Shown: positions 1 through 8,297 of the stretch, piece after piece
Numbering within the stretch: the first letter of the stretch is position 1
How the letters are laid out: every line of letters starts with the position of its first letter
Assembly (NCBI GenBank): GCA_016934825.1
Contig: JAFGSB010000159.1
Span: 1-59,930 of the forward strand
Length of the DNA stretch: 59,930 nucleotides
Direction: 5' to 3'
DNA from: Candidatus Zhuqueibacterota bacterium
GTDB taxonomy: Bacteria > Zhuqueibacterota > Zhuqueibacteria > Residuimicrobiales > Krinioviventaceae
Program-made: the position numbers and the translations under genes
Notes under the pieces: model-generated
Databases searched by the model: none
Seen by the model: the letters and a program-made list of their open reading frames with translations, nothing else
Told to the model about the DNA's origin: nothing

Positions 1-338
1 CAAATCATTTATTAATTTCATATTCGAAAACATTAATAATATAAAATGTTTAGAGTGTCGTGTCCGGGTTAAACCGGACACTGGTGATCAACTGTATATA
101 ATCACAGGCGCTTTTTCCCCGGTTCCTTTAATTGTCCCACCGGTTGTAAGACGACAATTCGTCATCGTCTTATATCACAGGAGTTAAATAAGGGATGCTA
201 TCACTTATAAATTCACTATAAACATTGAGGATTTTGAGTTGATGTTATTCAATCGACCCAAAAGATTAAGGCTTGTGGACCTGCTATTTTCAAGATATTT
301 GGCGCAAATGTTCGATTAAACAATGGGACATTATGGTA
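1..338. other. Intergenic DNA with two hairpins
   Basis: No convincing gene. Positions 60-81 form a hairpin, GTGTCCGG and CCGGACAC around six bases; it resembles hairpins at 44589 and 59843. A second hairpin has 8-bp arms at 147-154 and 165-172. At 240-340 two short open frames run in parallel, but neither resembles a family I recognise. The stretch could be the tail of a decayed gene. Confidence 0.4.
60..81. repeat. GTGTCCGG/CCGGACAC hairpin, possible dispersed repeat
   Basis: Perfect 8-bp inverted repeat around GTTAAA. The flank CTGGTG on its right side also occurs on the left of the copy at 59843. It may be the end of a mobile element or a regulatory palindrome; no gene beside it settles the question. 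Confidence 0.4.
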
Positions 339-1097
339 CTATTTAACTATCAAAAAAATAAAAAGTCCGGTATAAACCACCATCCATATTCTTACGCTGA
401 ATTCAAATTTTTTATATGTCATTTTTTTGGTTATCCGGTTTGCCATTACAACTGAAACAGGTAAACATAAAAATACAAGACCAATACCGGCCAATACATC
501 ACTTGGGTAATGGGCGCCTAAGAAAATTCTCGCAAAACAAACCACTAACGCCAAAAACATTAGAACAATTTTGACAAAAGAATGGCCGCGGCCTTTGTAC
601 CCGGCAAAGAACAGAAACGGTATCACCAGCGCAGCGCTTTTGGATGCGTGCCCGGACGGGAAAGAAGCGGTACCCGGATTCGACAAACATACAATATTTT
701 CCGCGTATTTTACGACCGGCCGGGCGCGATCAAACACCTCTTTCAGTACTTCGCCTGTTATTCCCGTAAAGGCAAATGATAACAAAATAAGCAGAAAAAT
801 CTGCTGCCCGTTTATCAAATGATTGATTTTATCGGACAAAACTAAATAACAAAGATATATAAAAACAATTACAGCCATACCGTAACGCGAAAAAAAATGG
901 ATAAAGTAAACTATCCCCTCATTAAAATGTGAATTATTCAGGGAGAAAAGAACAAATCTGTCCAATTCTACCTGAAACCAAAGATAAAATGAAATACCCC
1001 ATAAAATCAAAAAGAGCAATACAAAACCGAGCCATTGTTTTTTCGAAACATAAATTTTCCAGCCTTTAGCTGATTCATGAACATTTTTTCTCTGCAA
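339..1097 (-). CDS. PAP2-superfamily membrane phosphatase
   Basis: Integral membrane phosphatase of the PAP2/PgpB type, 252 residues with about six hydrophobic segments. The three signature blocks are visible: a K-x6-RP block (K, then EVFDRA, then RP), SFPSGHAS with the catalytic His, and a later block with FARIFLGAHYPSD that supplies the Arg, nucleophile His and Asp. Known family substrates are undecaprenyl pyrophosphate, phosphatidylglycerol phosphate or lipid A phosphates; the sequence does not tell which. The start is TTG, supported by GAGG six bases upstream. It is a single gene with no operon partner. Undecaprenyl-pyrophosphate recycling is the most likely role, but that is inference. 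Confidence 0.85.
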   Translation of the reverse strand: MQRKNVHESAKGWKIYVSKKQWLGFVLLFLILWGISFYLWFQVELDRFVLFSLNNSHFNEGIVYFIHFFSRYGMAVIVFIYLCYLVLSDKINHLINGQQIFLLILLSFAFTGITGEVLKEVFDRARPVVKYAENIVCLSNPGTASFPSGHASKSAALVIPFLFFAGYKGRGHSFVKIVLMFLALVVCFARIFLGAHYPSDVLAGIGLVFLCLPVSVVMANRITKKMTYKKFEFSVRIWMVVYTGLFIFLIVK

Positions 1098-1406
1098 ATT
1101 TTACCTCAATAAAAAATTCCATAACCTTATAAAAATATACCATAAAACCGTTAACCGGACCGGCTAAGAACTGTACCGACAAAACTTCCCGCGAACAGCA
1201 GACTTTTTGCTGTCAAAAAAGGATATAGCTTTATATTATTTAAAACTTGTATTTTGATCTCTTTGAACAGGGGACTAAAATAAACTACCCAAAATAGCCT
1301 GAATTTTTCTTTTATCGTAATTGTGCTGTTCTCCAACATACTTTAATTTAAATCAAAACTTTGTTCTGTATATGGTTATCATGTTTTTTTAAGTATTTTA
1401 ATATAG
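1098..1406. other. Intergenic DNA, nothing recognised
   Basis: AT-rich. A 62-codon open frame on the minus strand (1151-1339) has no recognisable domain and no clear ribosome binding site, so it is not called as a gene. Confidence 0.4.
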
Positions 1407-2124
1407 TTAATAATTATATTTAATTGCAATTGTCGGGTAAATCAATAATTGATCGGAATAGGAATAAACATGATAGAACAATTTGATCTCCGAACCGATT
1501 GCCCATAATTTATTCAGATTATACCAGATTTGCGGTTCGCTCAGGAAAAAAATTTTTTTACCGTTCAGGTTCGCGGTCCATACGTCGCCGTGATTTTTGT
1601 TTTACGACCAGATCACAAAATGACCGGTGAGGTTGATCTTTTCACTCAGAATATTTCTCCCCCACCAGAATGAGAATTGTATATCATGACTGACTCTGTC
1701 GAAATTGTTGTAGCGGTTACGCGAGATATGTGCTGAACCGGGCATTTTGCCACTGAAAAGGAAAAGCTGCTCCAACCAGGTACGCGTTGTTAATATAATA
1801 ACCGGCATCCGTCCGGCTGATTATACCAAGCCCGCCGCAATATTGAAGATGCACGAAAACGGGTAATTCCCGGAATTTTAAAGTATGGGATATTTCGGTA
1901 TAAAAATTACCGATATTGCTTTTGTCCCCTTTAAGATCAAGGTCCATCTTTATAAAAAAAGAACCATAGTTTTCCTGCTTAAAGGTTTCAAAAGAAAAGG
2001 TGGCATATTTTTTTTCATTGTACTCGGGATCGATTGAATGTCGAAAATCGTTATGTAATTGCAGGTTCTGCGCCGAAACCACTGTTGATAACATACAGAT
2101 AACAATACAATAAAAAAATTTCAT
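1407..2124 (-). pseudogene. Broken DUF5020-family outer-membrane protein gene
   Basis: The intact 5' part encodes a signal peptide (MKFFYCIVICMLSTVVSAQ) followed by NLQLHNDF, ETFKQENYGSFF and similar blocks typical of DUF5020 beta-barrel-like proteins of Bacteroidota. At 1717-1718 one extra base shifts the frame and produces an immediate stop after residue 135. Removing one base restores the family-like reading AYRYNNFD. Downstream an in-frame TAA at 1602-1604 interrupts the protein again. The same frame then continues through LSEPQIWYNLN and ends at 1407, giving about 239 residues, close to the usual family length. One frameshift plus one nonsense codon make a pseudogene more likely than a sequencing error. 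The native function of the family is unknown. Confidence 0.75.
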
Positions 2125-2292
2125 TGGTATTTTCCCGTTTTTTTGTTCGAATGCTCATGTTTCCGGCAAAATTATTTTTGACAGCTTCCACCGGGGCTTC
2201 TAAAAATGTTATTCTTATTCGTGATGTGATGCGACCGGGACAAATCAATTGAGTGATTTATAATTTTATTTATTAAACGGTCGGGGATTTCA

Positions 2293-3984
2293 TTAACGCA
2301 TCATTACCATTTTCCGCACATCAATATAATTTTTTGCTGATTGTAATTGAATAAAATAAATTCCGCTTGGAATATTATCAGGCTTAAAACTGATGGAATA
2401 TCTGCCGGCCTGCTGATATTTATTGACTAAAGTACGTATTTCTCTGCCCAGGGTGTCAAAAATCTTTAAAATAACAAACCCGGGTTCGGATAATTCATAT
2501 CGAATGACCGTTGACGAATTAAACGGATTCGGATAATTTTGCACCAGTTTATTCTTTTCGGGCAAAGAGTTAGCTTCGGAATTTTTATTTATTGCGGTTG
2601 TAACAGGAGTAAACCGAAACCAGTCGATATCAAACAGGTCCCATTCACCGCCGGTAAATTTTAATACTAATTGATGTCTATCGCTGACACCGCTGACCGG
2701 ACAGGTTTTTTCCGTCCAGATATCCCAACCTCCGGTTGGTTGAATTTCAACCTGCCCCGCAATATGACCCGTAAGTGAGTCCAGGTGAATTTCGACAAAT
2801 CCGCCGATCCCGCCGCTCGCGGTTTTTACTTTAAATTCGACCGCCCCCTCGTTGAAATCCACAGTATTATAAACGACATAATCGCCATTACTGATGTACC
2901 CTATTTTGTCCCCCAGGTCAATAACTCCCGATGGTCCTCCCTGCCGATTGTAGTATTCGGCATCTATCCGCGAAAAAGCGTCCCGGACGGCCGGGGGAGG
3001 CCAGTTCCCGAAATCCGGTTCCCAGTCTATTCCGACATTTTCGATAATCGTCTTGAATTTATTCGGGTTCTGTATCTCAGAGACATCGAGAAAATGAAGA
3101 TAGGATACATAGTTGTTTTCATGTACTCTTGTTAGCTGTCTGAACAGGTTTATTGAAGAATTGTCATTGATATCCAGGTAGCATGGTTCGGTATTCATGA
3201 TACTGTACCCGGCATCCCGTACATCCTGAAATACATTTTCCAATTCATAATACTCTACTCCATATCCGTGGGTGGCTATTGAACAATTAGTCCAGTCGAT
3301 TTCATTGCCCAGGTTCTGAATATCCTGAAATATCCCCTCCGAATTGGTCGGACATGCGTAGGAAAATAACAATACATGCGTATCCGGCGCGTAACACCGG
3401 ATGAGTGAATAAACATCCCTTTCCATCTTCAGGGTGGAATCCGGGTAAGGCGGCGACCAGGCAAAAGGTTCATTATGAATTTCGTATAACACATGTGTTT
3501 TTTCGGCGTATCGCGGCGCATAATAATTCCAGAATCCCATGGCAAAATCATAGTTATAATCACCGTTTTGATCCATGCAGCCGATGGTTAAAACAAGATA
3601 TAACGAATCCTGCCCCGTCCAACTGACAAGACTGTCAACCAGAACATGCAGTTCACCGGGCACATGTTCAACAAAACTTTCCGCATACAGATGGATTGTG
3701 TTCAAACCCGATTGTTTTATCGCCGTAACGGAGGACCGGGGCGGTAACTGTTCGTCAAAATCCGTTGATACACGACATCCGCGCAACAGCGTACCACGGT
3801 CGGTTACAACGGTGCCGTTTAAAATTGTCACTCTGCCGCGTGTTTTATTTACAAAAGTCGTTTCGTGCTTATTGAATATTTTGTCGGATGCGCCGTACAA
3901 TATTTTTGGGAAAATTGCGGGGGAAATGACTATAGTCGATAAAAGTGTTGTTAACACGAACATGATCCTGAACATGCTTCTCAT
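2293..3984 (-). CDS. Secreted GH5-like glycoside hydrolase with CBM6-like domain and sorting tail
   Basis: Exported 563-residue protein. Order: signal peptide (about 1-30); a GH5/clan-A-like catalytic barrel (about 65-340), with the acid/base Glu in YEIHNEPF and a probable nucleophile Glu in NTEPCYL; a CBM6-like carbohydrate-binding sandwich (about 345-460) starting YYNRQGGPSG and ending DIDWFRF; and a type IX-like sorting tail (about 480-563) with NYPNPFNSSTVIRYEL and a final basic MVMMR. The start ATG follows GGAGGG. Known family substrates are beta-glucans, mannans or xylans; specificity cannot be read here. It precedes a GH16 gene on the same strand, separated by about 200 bases, which suggests shared glycan targets. 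The two-Glu assignment is by motif and the GH family number is a judgement. Confidence 0.78.
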   Translation of the reverse strand: MRSMFRIMFVLTTLLSTIVISPAIFPKILYGASDKIFNKHETTFVNKTRGRVTILNGTVVTDRGTLLRGCRVSTDFDEQLPPRSSVTAIKQSGLNTIHLYAESFVEHVPGELHVLVDSLVSWTGQDSLYLVLTIGCMDQNGDYNYDFAMGFWNYYAPRYAEKTHVLYEIHNEPFAWSPPYPDSTLKMERDVYSLIRCYAPDTHVLLFSYACPTNSEGIFQDIQNLGNEIDWTNCSIATHGYGVEYYELENVFQDVRDAGYSIMNTEPCYLDINDNSSINLFRQLTRVHENNYVSYLHFLDVSEIQNPNKFKTIIENVGIDWEPDFGNWPPPAVRDAFSRIDAEYYNRQGGPSGVIDLGDKIGYISNGDYVVYNTVDFNEGAVEFKVKTASGGIGGFVEIHLDSLTGHIAGQVEIQPTGGWDIWTEKTCPVSGVSDRHQLVLKFTGGEWDLFDIDWFRFTPVTTAINKNSEANSLPEKNKLVQNYPNPFNSSTVIRYELSEPGFVILKIFDTLGREIRTLVNKYQQAGRYSISFKPDNIPSGIYFIQLQSAKNYIDVRKMVMMR

Positions 3985-4192
3985 GTTACCCTCCTCTAAT
4001 GTTTTGATATTCCGTAATGGTTCCGCATTATGGCGAACAACACTACAGTTTGCATCCGAACATACAGTGGAAAAATCTGTTACCCTTTTACAACCTGTAT
4101 CTCACTTCCTCTCCGGCTGATCCTGTTTACCCGAAAAAATATCCCGGAATAAATTTATATTGCCGGGGTTTTATTTCCCTTGAATATCACCT

Positions 4193-4978
4193 CTATGGAC
4201 CATTCCAGGGATAGAATCTGACCCAGTCAATCAAATAGACCGCTCTGGTCGCAGGCGGCCCGTTGATCCATTCTTCCTTTGTCCACGCGTTGAAAAAAAA
4301 CTGGTAAGGGGCCGTGAGAGAGAACTCGTCATTGTAAACAAATGTTCTGAGAAGCTGCCTGTCGACAAACCAGCTCACCGAGTCGGGCAGTATCTGAATG
4401 GCCCAGACATGGAAGGTATCGGACGGATTGAACGCCAGCAGTACATCTTCCCACCAGTAGTTTGTTTTTCCGTCCTCGTGCAGGGCCAGATGCACCGATC
4501 CCTTATCTTTGCCGAAAGTACGGGTTAAAAATTCTATATCCACTTCCTCGTAACTCTTACCGTTCCAGTCGTCAGTAAACATGCTGTTCAATACTCCCCG
4601 GACGGGGGAAGGCTTTAAACTGGCCTCCCACCTGCCGTATGACCATTTGTCGTTCCGGGTCTGGATCGAACCGCCCCTGTACGGCGTGCCGGGCAGAACA
4701 GTGAGTTCCAGACAACCGTTATTCGCCTGACACCGGTCGACGTCCATCTGCGTATCGTTCTGCATCCAGGATGCCTGCTGCCAGAACGAAGTCCCTTTGT
4801 TCGTTTCCCACTCCGGATCGTCAAATTCGTCGACGGCGGAAGGAACCGTACTGATTGCCGGTTCCGCCGGCGCCTCGGGATTACTTTTCTTCTCGTCGCA
4901 GCCGAACAGAAATTGAGAAAGTAATACTATAAATGTTATCAATTTGATTAATGATATATTTTTTACATTTAATCCGAT
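4193..4978 (-). CDS. GH16-family glycoside hydrolase lipoprotein (start uncertain)
   Basis: Extracytoplasmic glucanase-like enzyme. A hydrophobic leader ends in the lipobox LFGC, so it should be an outer-membrane or periplasmic lipoprotein. The GH16 jelly roll follows, with the catalytic block EEVDIEF (nucleophile E, helper D, acid/base E) and the aromatic-rich core expected of laminarinase, lichenase or carrageenase relatives. Which polysaccharide is cut is not evident. The start is odd: the frame has no ATG or GTG near the leader. AAAAGGAG lies seven bases before an ATC at 4976-4978, and a TTG sits too close to that site. I annotate from the ATC; the upstream ATG at 5146 would put 56 non-signal residues before the leader and is unlikely. 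Confidence 0.75.
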   Translation of the reverse strand: MGLNVKNISLIKLITFIVLLSQFLFGCDEKKSNPEAPAEPAISTVPSAVDEFDDPEWETNKGTSFWQQASWMQNDTQMDVDRCQANNGCLELTVLPGTPYRGGSIQTRNDKWSYGRWEASLKPSPVRGVLNSMFTDDWNGKSYEEVDIEFLTRTFGKDKGSVHLALHEDGKTNYWWEDVLLAFNPSDTFHVWAIQILPDSVSWFVDRQLLRTFVYNDEFSLTAPYQFFFNAWTKEEWINGPPATRAVYLIDWVRFYPWNGP

Positions 4979-5150
4979 GTTCAAACTCCTTTTAATGAAC
5001 AAACAATAATGCACCGGCTCAAAATCGTATTCAAAGTTGATGAGCCAACACAAGAGAAATCCGACCCAATGAAAAAAATCTGCGTTTATCAAGCGTGGCG
5101 GGCGGTAATTTTCAGTCGCGCAAAGACCTGCGCCCCAATGCCGCATTTAA

Positions 5151-6008
5151 TTACTTACCCGGCCTGCCCATATTTTTCGCCTTTTCAAGTATACCCGGAA
5201 TGGACTCATCCATCATGAATTTGATGTCCTCATACCTGTAACACCGTTCCTCGAAAGTCCGGGTTTCGAGCGCTTTGATGAACCGCTCCTCAAAATCCCT
5301 GAAATACGCGCCGTAAATATGGTAACTGTCCGCCTGATGCACATAGCGGCCGATTTTGATCTCTTTTCCCATAAGATCGGATATACGTTCCGCTATCCTG
5401 ACCTGAAGCCGGACCAGGGCAAACATATTCATAAATGCCGCCTTGTAGGCGTCGTTGGAACGGAACCGGACATTCGTATTCAAAAACCAGCCGCCTTTTT
5501 TTTCCTGCAGCAGCCGGCACCAGATACTCTGCAGACAGGGCGGATCGTAACAGAAATTATCCTCCCATACCTTCCAGGTGATGGCCTGGGCCCGGCGCGA
5601 ATAGGGCGTTTTGGCCAGTTTTTGCGCCAGCAGGTCGATCTGGTTGTATACCTCTTTGATCTCGGGTACCGAATACTCCGCCAGTCTCTGGTGATAGGTA
5701 TATTCCCAGCGTGTATCATCGGGGTCGTCGGCGTCGCGAACAAGGTGGTCCTTGATGCCGTCGGTCACTTCCAGGACATATTCCTGCAGGTCTTCAAGTC
5801 CGCCAGGGAAATCCTTATGGATCATCGGTTCCGCCAGTGGATCGTTTACAACGATGGTCATTGTACTGTCCTTGCTGGGCGGATCGCCCGGCTTGTCGTA
5901 TTCGGTTTTAATGTCGCACCCGTGCCTGTGCACGCTGATCAGGGATTTTTCCCAGGCTTCGGCCAGGCAGTTCCCTTCTACAAATAGTACAGGTATGTTT
6001 CCGTTCAT
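5151..6008 (-). CDS. Divergent thymidylate-synthase-family protein
   Basis: A 285-residue protein with the thymidylate synthase fingerprint in degenerate form: the paired Arg in SRRAQ (138-139); the active-site PPC with Cys158 followed by LQSIW; RFRSNDAYKAAFMN (181-194), where Asn194 aligns with the Asn that selects uracil in ThyA; and DSYHIYG (227-233), matching the D-x-H-x-Y block that binds the nucleotide sugar. It resembles archaeal-type thymidylate synthases and nucleotide hydroxymethylases more than E. coli ThyA. Likely chemistry: reductive methylation or hydroxymethylation of dUMP using methylenetetrahydrofolate in the cytoplasm. It stands alone, with glycosidase genes next to it and repeats upstream. 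Asn194 argues for dUMP rather than dCMP. Family membership is fairly sure; the exact reaction is not. Confidence 0.68.
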   Translation of the reverse strand: MNGNIPVLFVEGNCLAEAWEKSLISVHRHGCDIKTEYDKPGDPPSKDSTMTIVVNDPLAEPMIHKDFPGGLEDLQEYVLEVTDGIKDHLVRDADDPDDTRWEYTYHQRLAEYSVPEIKEVYNQIDLLAQKLAKTPYSRRAQAITWKVWEDNFCYDPPCLQSIWCRLLQEKKGGWFLNTNVRFRSNDAYKAAFMNMFALVRLQVRIAERISDLMGKEIKIGRYVHQADSYHIYGAYFRDFEERFIKALETRTFEERCYRYEDIKFMMDESIPGILEKAKNMGRPGK

Positions 6009-6307
6009 GATATTTTTCCCTGTCTTTAATTTACTTTATGGCGTATAATTCCGGCCTGCACCACTACGCCCTGATGAATTGTTAGTAAAACAATTTTATA
6101 GAAAAATAAGAAAGATCCGAAAAAACGCTCAAGCCCGATGGGTGAAACACAGCGGCGTTTTTTCATTCATATAAAACCCGCAACAATTTTTCATTTTGGT
6201 TTTTAAAAGATAAAACGAAAAAAATTATCAGTCAACGTTTTTATGGTGAAAAGCGGGGAAAGTTGAATTTCTGTCACCGTTGGGGTCTTTGCATCGCTGT
6301 CAAAAAT

Positions 6308-6381
6308 GCCCCGGGGTGTATCATCTAATGATTATTGAACTTTTCATATAGCCGTAAATCGGATAAAGGACACCCCGGGGC
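6308..6381. repeat. 74-bp inverted-repeat element, copy 1
   Basis: Perfect 12-bp terminal inverted repeats, GCCCCGGGGTGT at the left and ACACCCCGGGGC at the right. The core includes CTTTTCATATA. A second copy of exactly the same length lies at 31960-32033 with the same TTTTTCATATA core. It carries no coding capacity, so it is a candidate miniature mobile or structural repeat. Single arms of it occur near 6757, 26713, 31900 and 35395. Confidence 0.65.
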
Positions 6382-6581
6382 GTGGATGCACGAGAATAAA
6401 AAGAAAGATAATAAATACCGGTCGGCGAGTAGGGCTGTCGATCCCGCAGTGCGGGAGCGAGACAGACTATATCGGGACGTCCGCCGGTGCGAATGGACCT
6501 GTTTCTGCTCAGCGATAAAAAAACCTTATACAACCATAGATGAACGCCGATGAACGCGGATACAGCAGAAGTCAAAGGAAT

Positions 6582-6681
6582 CTGTCATTTCGAACGCAGG
6601 GAGAAATCTTTGTATTTTAAACAGGTATCACTTTATTTAAGGAAACAAGATTTCTCATCGCTTCGCTCTTCGAAATGACAG
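6582..6681. repeat. 100-bp inverted-repeat element, copy 1
   Basis: Outer arms CTGTCATTTCGAA and TTCGAAATGACAG are perfect over 13 bp. Inner arms GAGAAATCTT (6601-6610) and AAGATTTCTC (6647-6656) are also inverted, so the whole unit can fold into one long hairpin. A second 100-bp copy lies at 35430-35529. Translated, such units give short low-information peptides like those often mis-annotated as genes in other bacteria. Confidence 0.65.
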
Positions 6682-6777
6682 ACTACCGGGAACGACCCGG
6701 TGTGTTTCATCTTTGGCATTTTTTTTATACACAAGTTTGTGATCCAAATAGAGAACACTCCGGGGCGTTAGTTTCAA

Positions 6778-6819
6778 TATCCGCGTTCATCCGCGTTTAT
6801 CGAGCGCAGTGGGCGGTTT
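6778..6819. repeat. Dispersed repeat, ATCCGCGTTCATCCGCG type
   Basis: Reads TATCCGCGTTCATCCGCG, then TTTATCGAGCGCAGTGGGCGG. Inverted relatives are at 34451-34519 and 35310-35382, and shorter versions at 6537, 32094, 34618 and 35550. All copies are between genes. Confidence 0.55.
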
Positions 6820-6936
6820 ATTATTAAACCACGCAGTAACAGAAACCTCTGGGAACTTGATATATTCAGATACGGTAATTGAACAGGTTAATATAATAAT
6901 TGGGGAATAGCAGTGGGCAAGTATTTTGCGGGGAAT

Positions 6937-7011
6937 AAAAAAAATCGCAAAGGATACATATTCCGTTCCGTATCGTAATAGCGCTCCATTCCGTTAATAT
7001 CCCTTGCGATT
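6937..7011 (-). terminator. Long stem with T-run on the minus strand, orphan terminator-like
   Basis: Arms 6943-6956 and 6998-7011 pair over 13 of 14 positions (AATCGCAA pairs perfectly with TTGCGATT; GGATA with TATCC). Read on the minus strand, the stem is followed by eight T residues. The 41-base loop is long for an intrinsic terminator, and no gene ends just upstream on that strand. It may instead be the end of a small RNA or of a lost gene. Confidence 0.35.
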
Positions 7012-7456
7012 AGTGAAATATTAATTAAGCAAGGACCACAAAGGACCCGCCAGGGTTACAGGGATACCGCCTCTCACATAATAAACACATAAATCAAAGT
7101 CAGCCGTAGATTCGAATTACAAATTCATTCAATATGGTATACAAAAATGTATCTCTGCACCCTCGCGTATCCTTCAGGGGCCTTGTCGACTGCACACCTA
7201 AGTATATAAAGAACAATGAATAAAACAATTTGTTAGTGCGCCTGTCGTGAATCTGTAACGGTTTAATGCAACCTGTATGCCATAAATTTTTGATAAAATT
7301 CAAAGGGTAATAAATGCGTCACACATGTGTCGCGTAAATACCGAACCCAACAGTTAAAATGTTTACATAGCGTCGATCGCTAAAAACAGGCACTATATTT
7401 GCAATTTATCATTTTTATAAACCAGGTTCAATTACAACCGATAAACGGATGTAAAA

Positions 7457-8227
7457 ATGGCAAAATTTCTCAAATATTTTTTTCTTTTCTCAATTATCAT
7501 TTTCCTGAATTGCGAAAAGGACAACGCCACCAATCCGGACAAATATTACGACCGCTACAGCGGCCGCAACCTGCAAAACTGGTCCGTTAACCTGGGCGAT
7601 TCGCTGATCGTTTTTGAAAACGAACAGCCGATATCTGCAAATGACATACGCACCCTGCATTATTATGAGTACACTTCCGTTGAGGCAAACATCAACCACC
7701 GCGGAATCCAGGCGCATAACCTGACTTTTAAACAAATCAACGACGCCAAGGCGGTCCATGTCAGTCATCACGCCGTTTTTTATTTTAATCTGCCTTTAAA
7801 GCCGTCCCGGCAAAATAAAGACAGCAGTGTTCATGCAGTCGAATGCGGGTTATTCATTCGGGACGGTTCGACAACGCAAAAACAGTTCGGGGTGGCTTTC
7901 CGTTGGATCGTCAATCCCTGGCGTGACGATCTCGGCCGGATTTACGTCTGGGATGGAGATGAATGGCAGCCCGAAACGGTCCTGCAGCCGGACTCTCTGC
8001 AGCATACCGTTACTTTTATCCTGGACAAAATGGATAAAACCGGGTCCATCCAGATCGACAATCATAAAATTGCTAACGCCTTTTCCGAGACATCTCTGCC
8101 CGATTCCGTAACCGGCATTTCCACAATACTGCAATTCGGGGTTCTCAATCCGTTCCCGCCCGAAGCCAATGTTCACCCTGCGGCGTCGGTTTATTTCAAA
8201 AACTGGAAATGGGAATGGCTCTTATAA
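7457..8227 (+). CDS. Predicted lipoprotein of unknown function
   Basis: A 256-residue protein with a lipoprotein signal: hydrophobic residues 8-17 then the lipobox FLNC at about 17-20, followed by an acidic and Asn-rich spacer (EKDNATNPD). The remainder is rich in aromatic and beta-forming residues, with blocks such as FGVAFRW, GRIYVWDG and a C-terminal KNWKWEW, which suggests a beta-sandwich similar to concanavalin-like or carbohydrate-binding folds. I recognise no named family. It stands alone, facing the hybrid kinase gene with 70 bases between the ends. Confidence 0.7.
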   Translation: MAKFLKYFFLFSIIIFLNCEKDNATNPDKYYDRYSGRNLQNWSVNLGDSLIVFENEQPISANDIRTLHYYEYTSVEANINHRGIQAHNLTFKQINDAKAVHVSHHAVFYFNLPLKPSRQNKDSSVHAVECGLFIRDGSTTQKQFGVAFRWIVNPWRDDLGRIYVWDGDEWQPETVLQPDSLQHTVTFILDKMDKTGSIQIDNHKIANAFSETSLPDSVTGISTILQFGVLNPFPPEANVHPAASVYFKNWKWEWLL

Positions 8228-8297
8228 GCGTCAAATCCCGTACCGGTCGGGGAATAATCATTTTCTAAATACACTCGGTTTTATAGAGGGGGAAAAT

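Larger units (their letters stand above)
6009..7456. other. 1.4-kb repeat-rich intergenic region
   Basis: No gene is supported. It contains a 74-bp inverted-repeat element (6308-6381), a 100-bp inverted-repeat element (6582-6681), pieces of the ATCCGCGTTCATCCGCG repeat (6537-6563, 6778-6819), a lone CTCCGGGGCG arm near 6757, and a long stem with a minus-strand T-run (6937-7011). Open frames here (6321-6575, 7100-7303) read through repeat sequence and have no domain. A perfect 10-bp palindrome, ACACATGTGT, lies at 7321-7330 upstream of the lipoprotein gene. Confidence 0.6.

Noticed and set aside
240-345. Possible remnant of a protein-coding gene at the window start
   Set aside because: Two overlapping frames look equally coding-like and neither matches a family I know; too short to support.
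1151-1339. 62-codon minus-strand open frame
   Set aside because: Hydrophobic pattern is weak, no ribosome binding site, no family resemblance.
6321-6575. 84-codon open frame in the repeat region
   Set aside because: Overlaps the 74-bp element and another repeat piece; no domain or start signal.
7100-7303. 67-codon minus-strand open frame
   Set aside because: No start signal and no recognisable domain; sits in a gene-free region.
7321-7330. Palindrome ACACATGTGT upstream of the lipoprotein gene
   Set aside because: Only 10 bp and single copy; too likely by chance to call an operator.
8230-8256. Short GC-rich hairpin between the convergent lipoprotein and kinase genes
   Set aside because: Five-base stem without a clear T-run on either strand; not strong enough to call a terminator.
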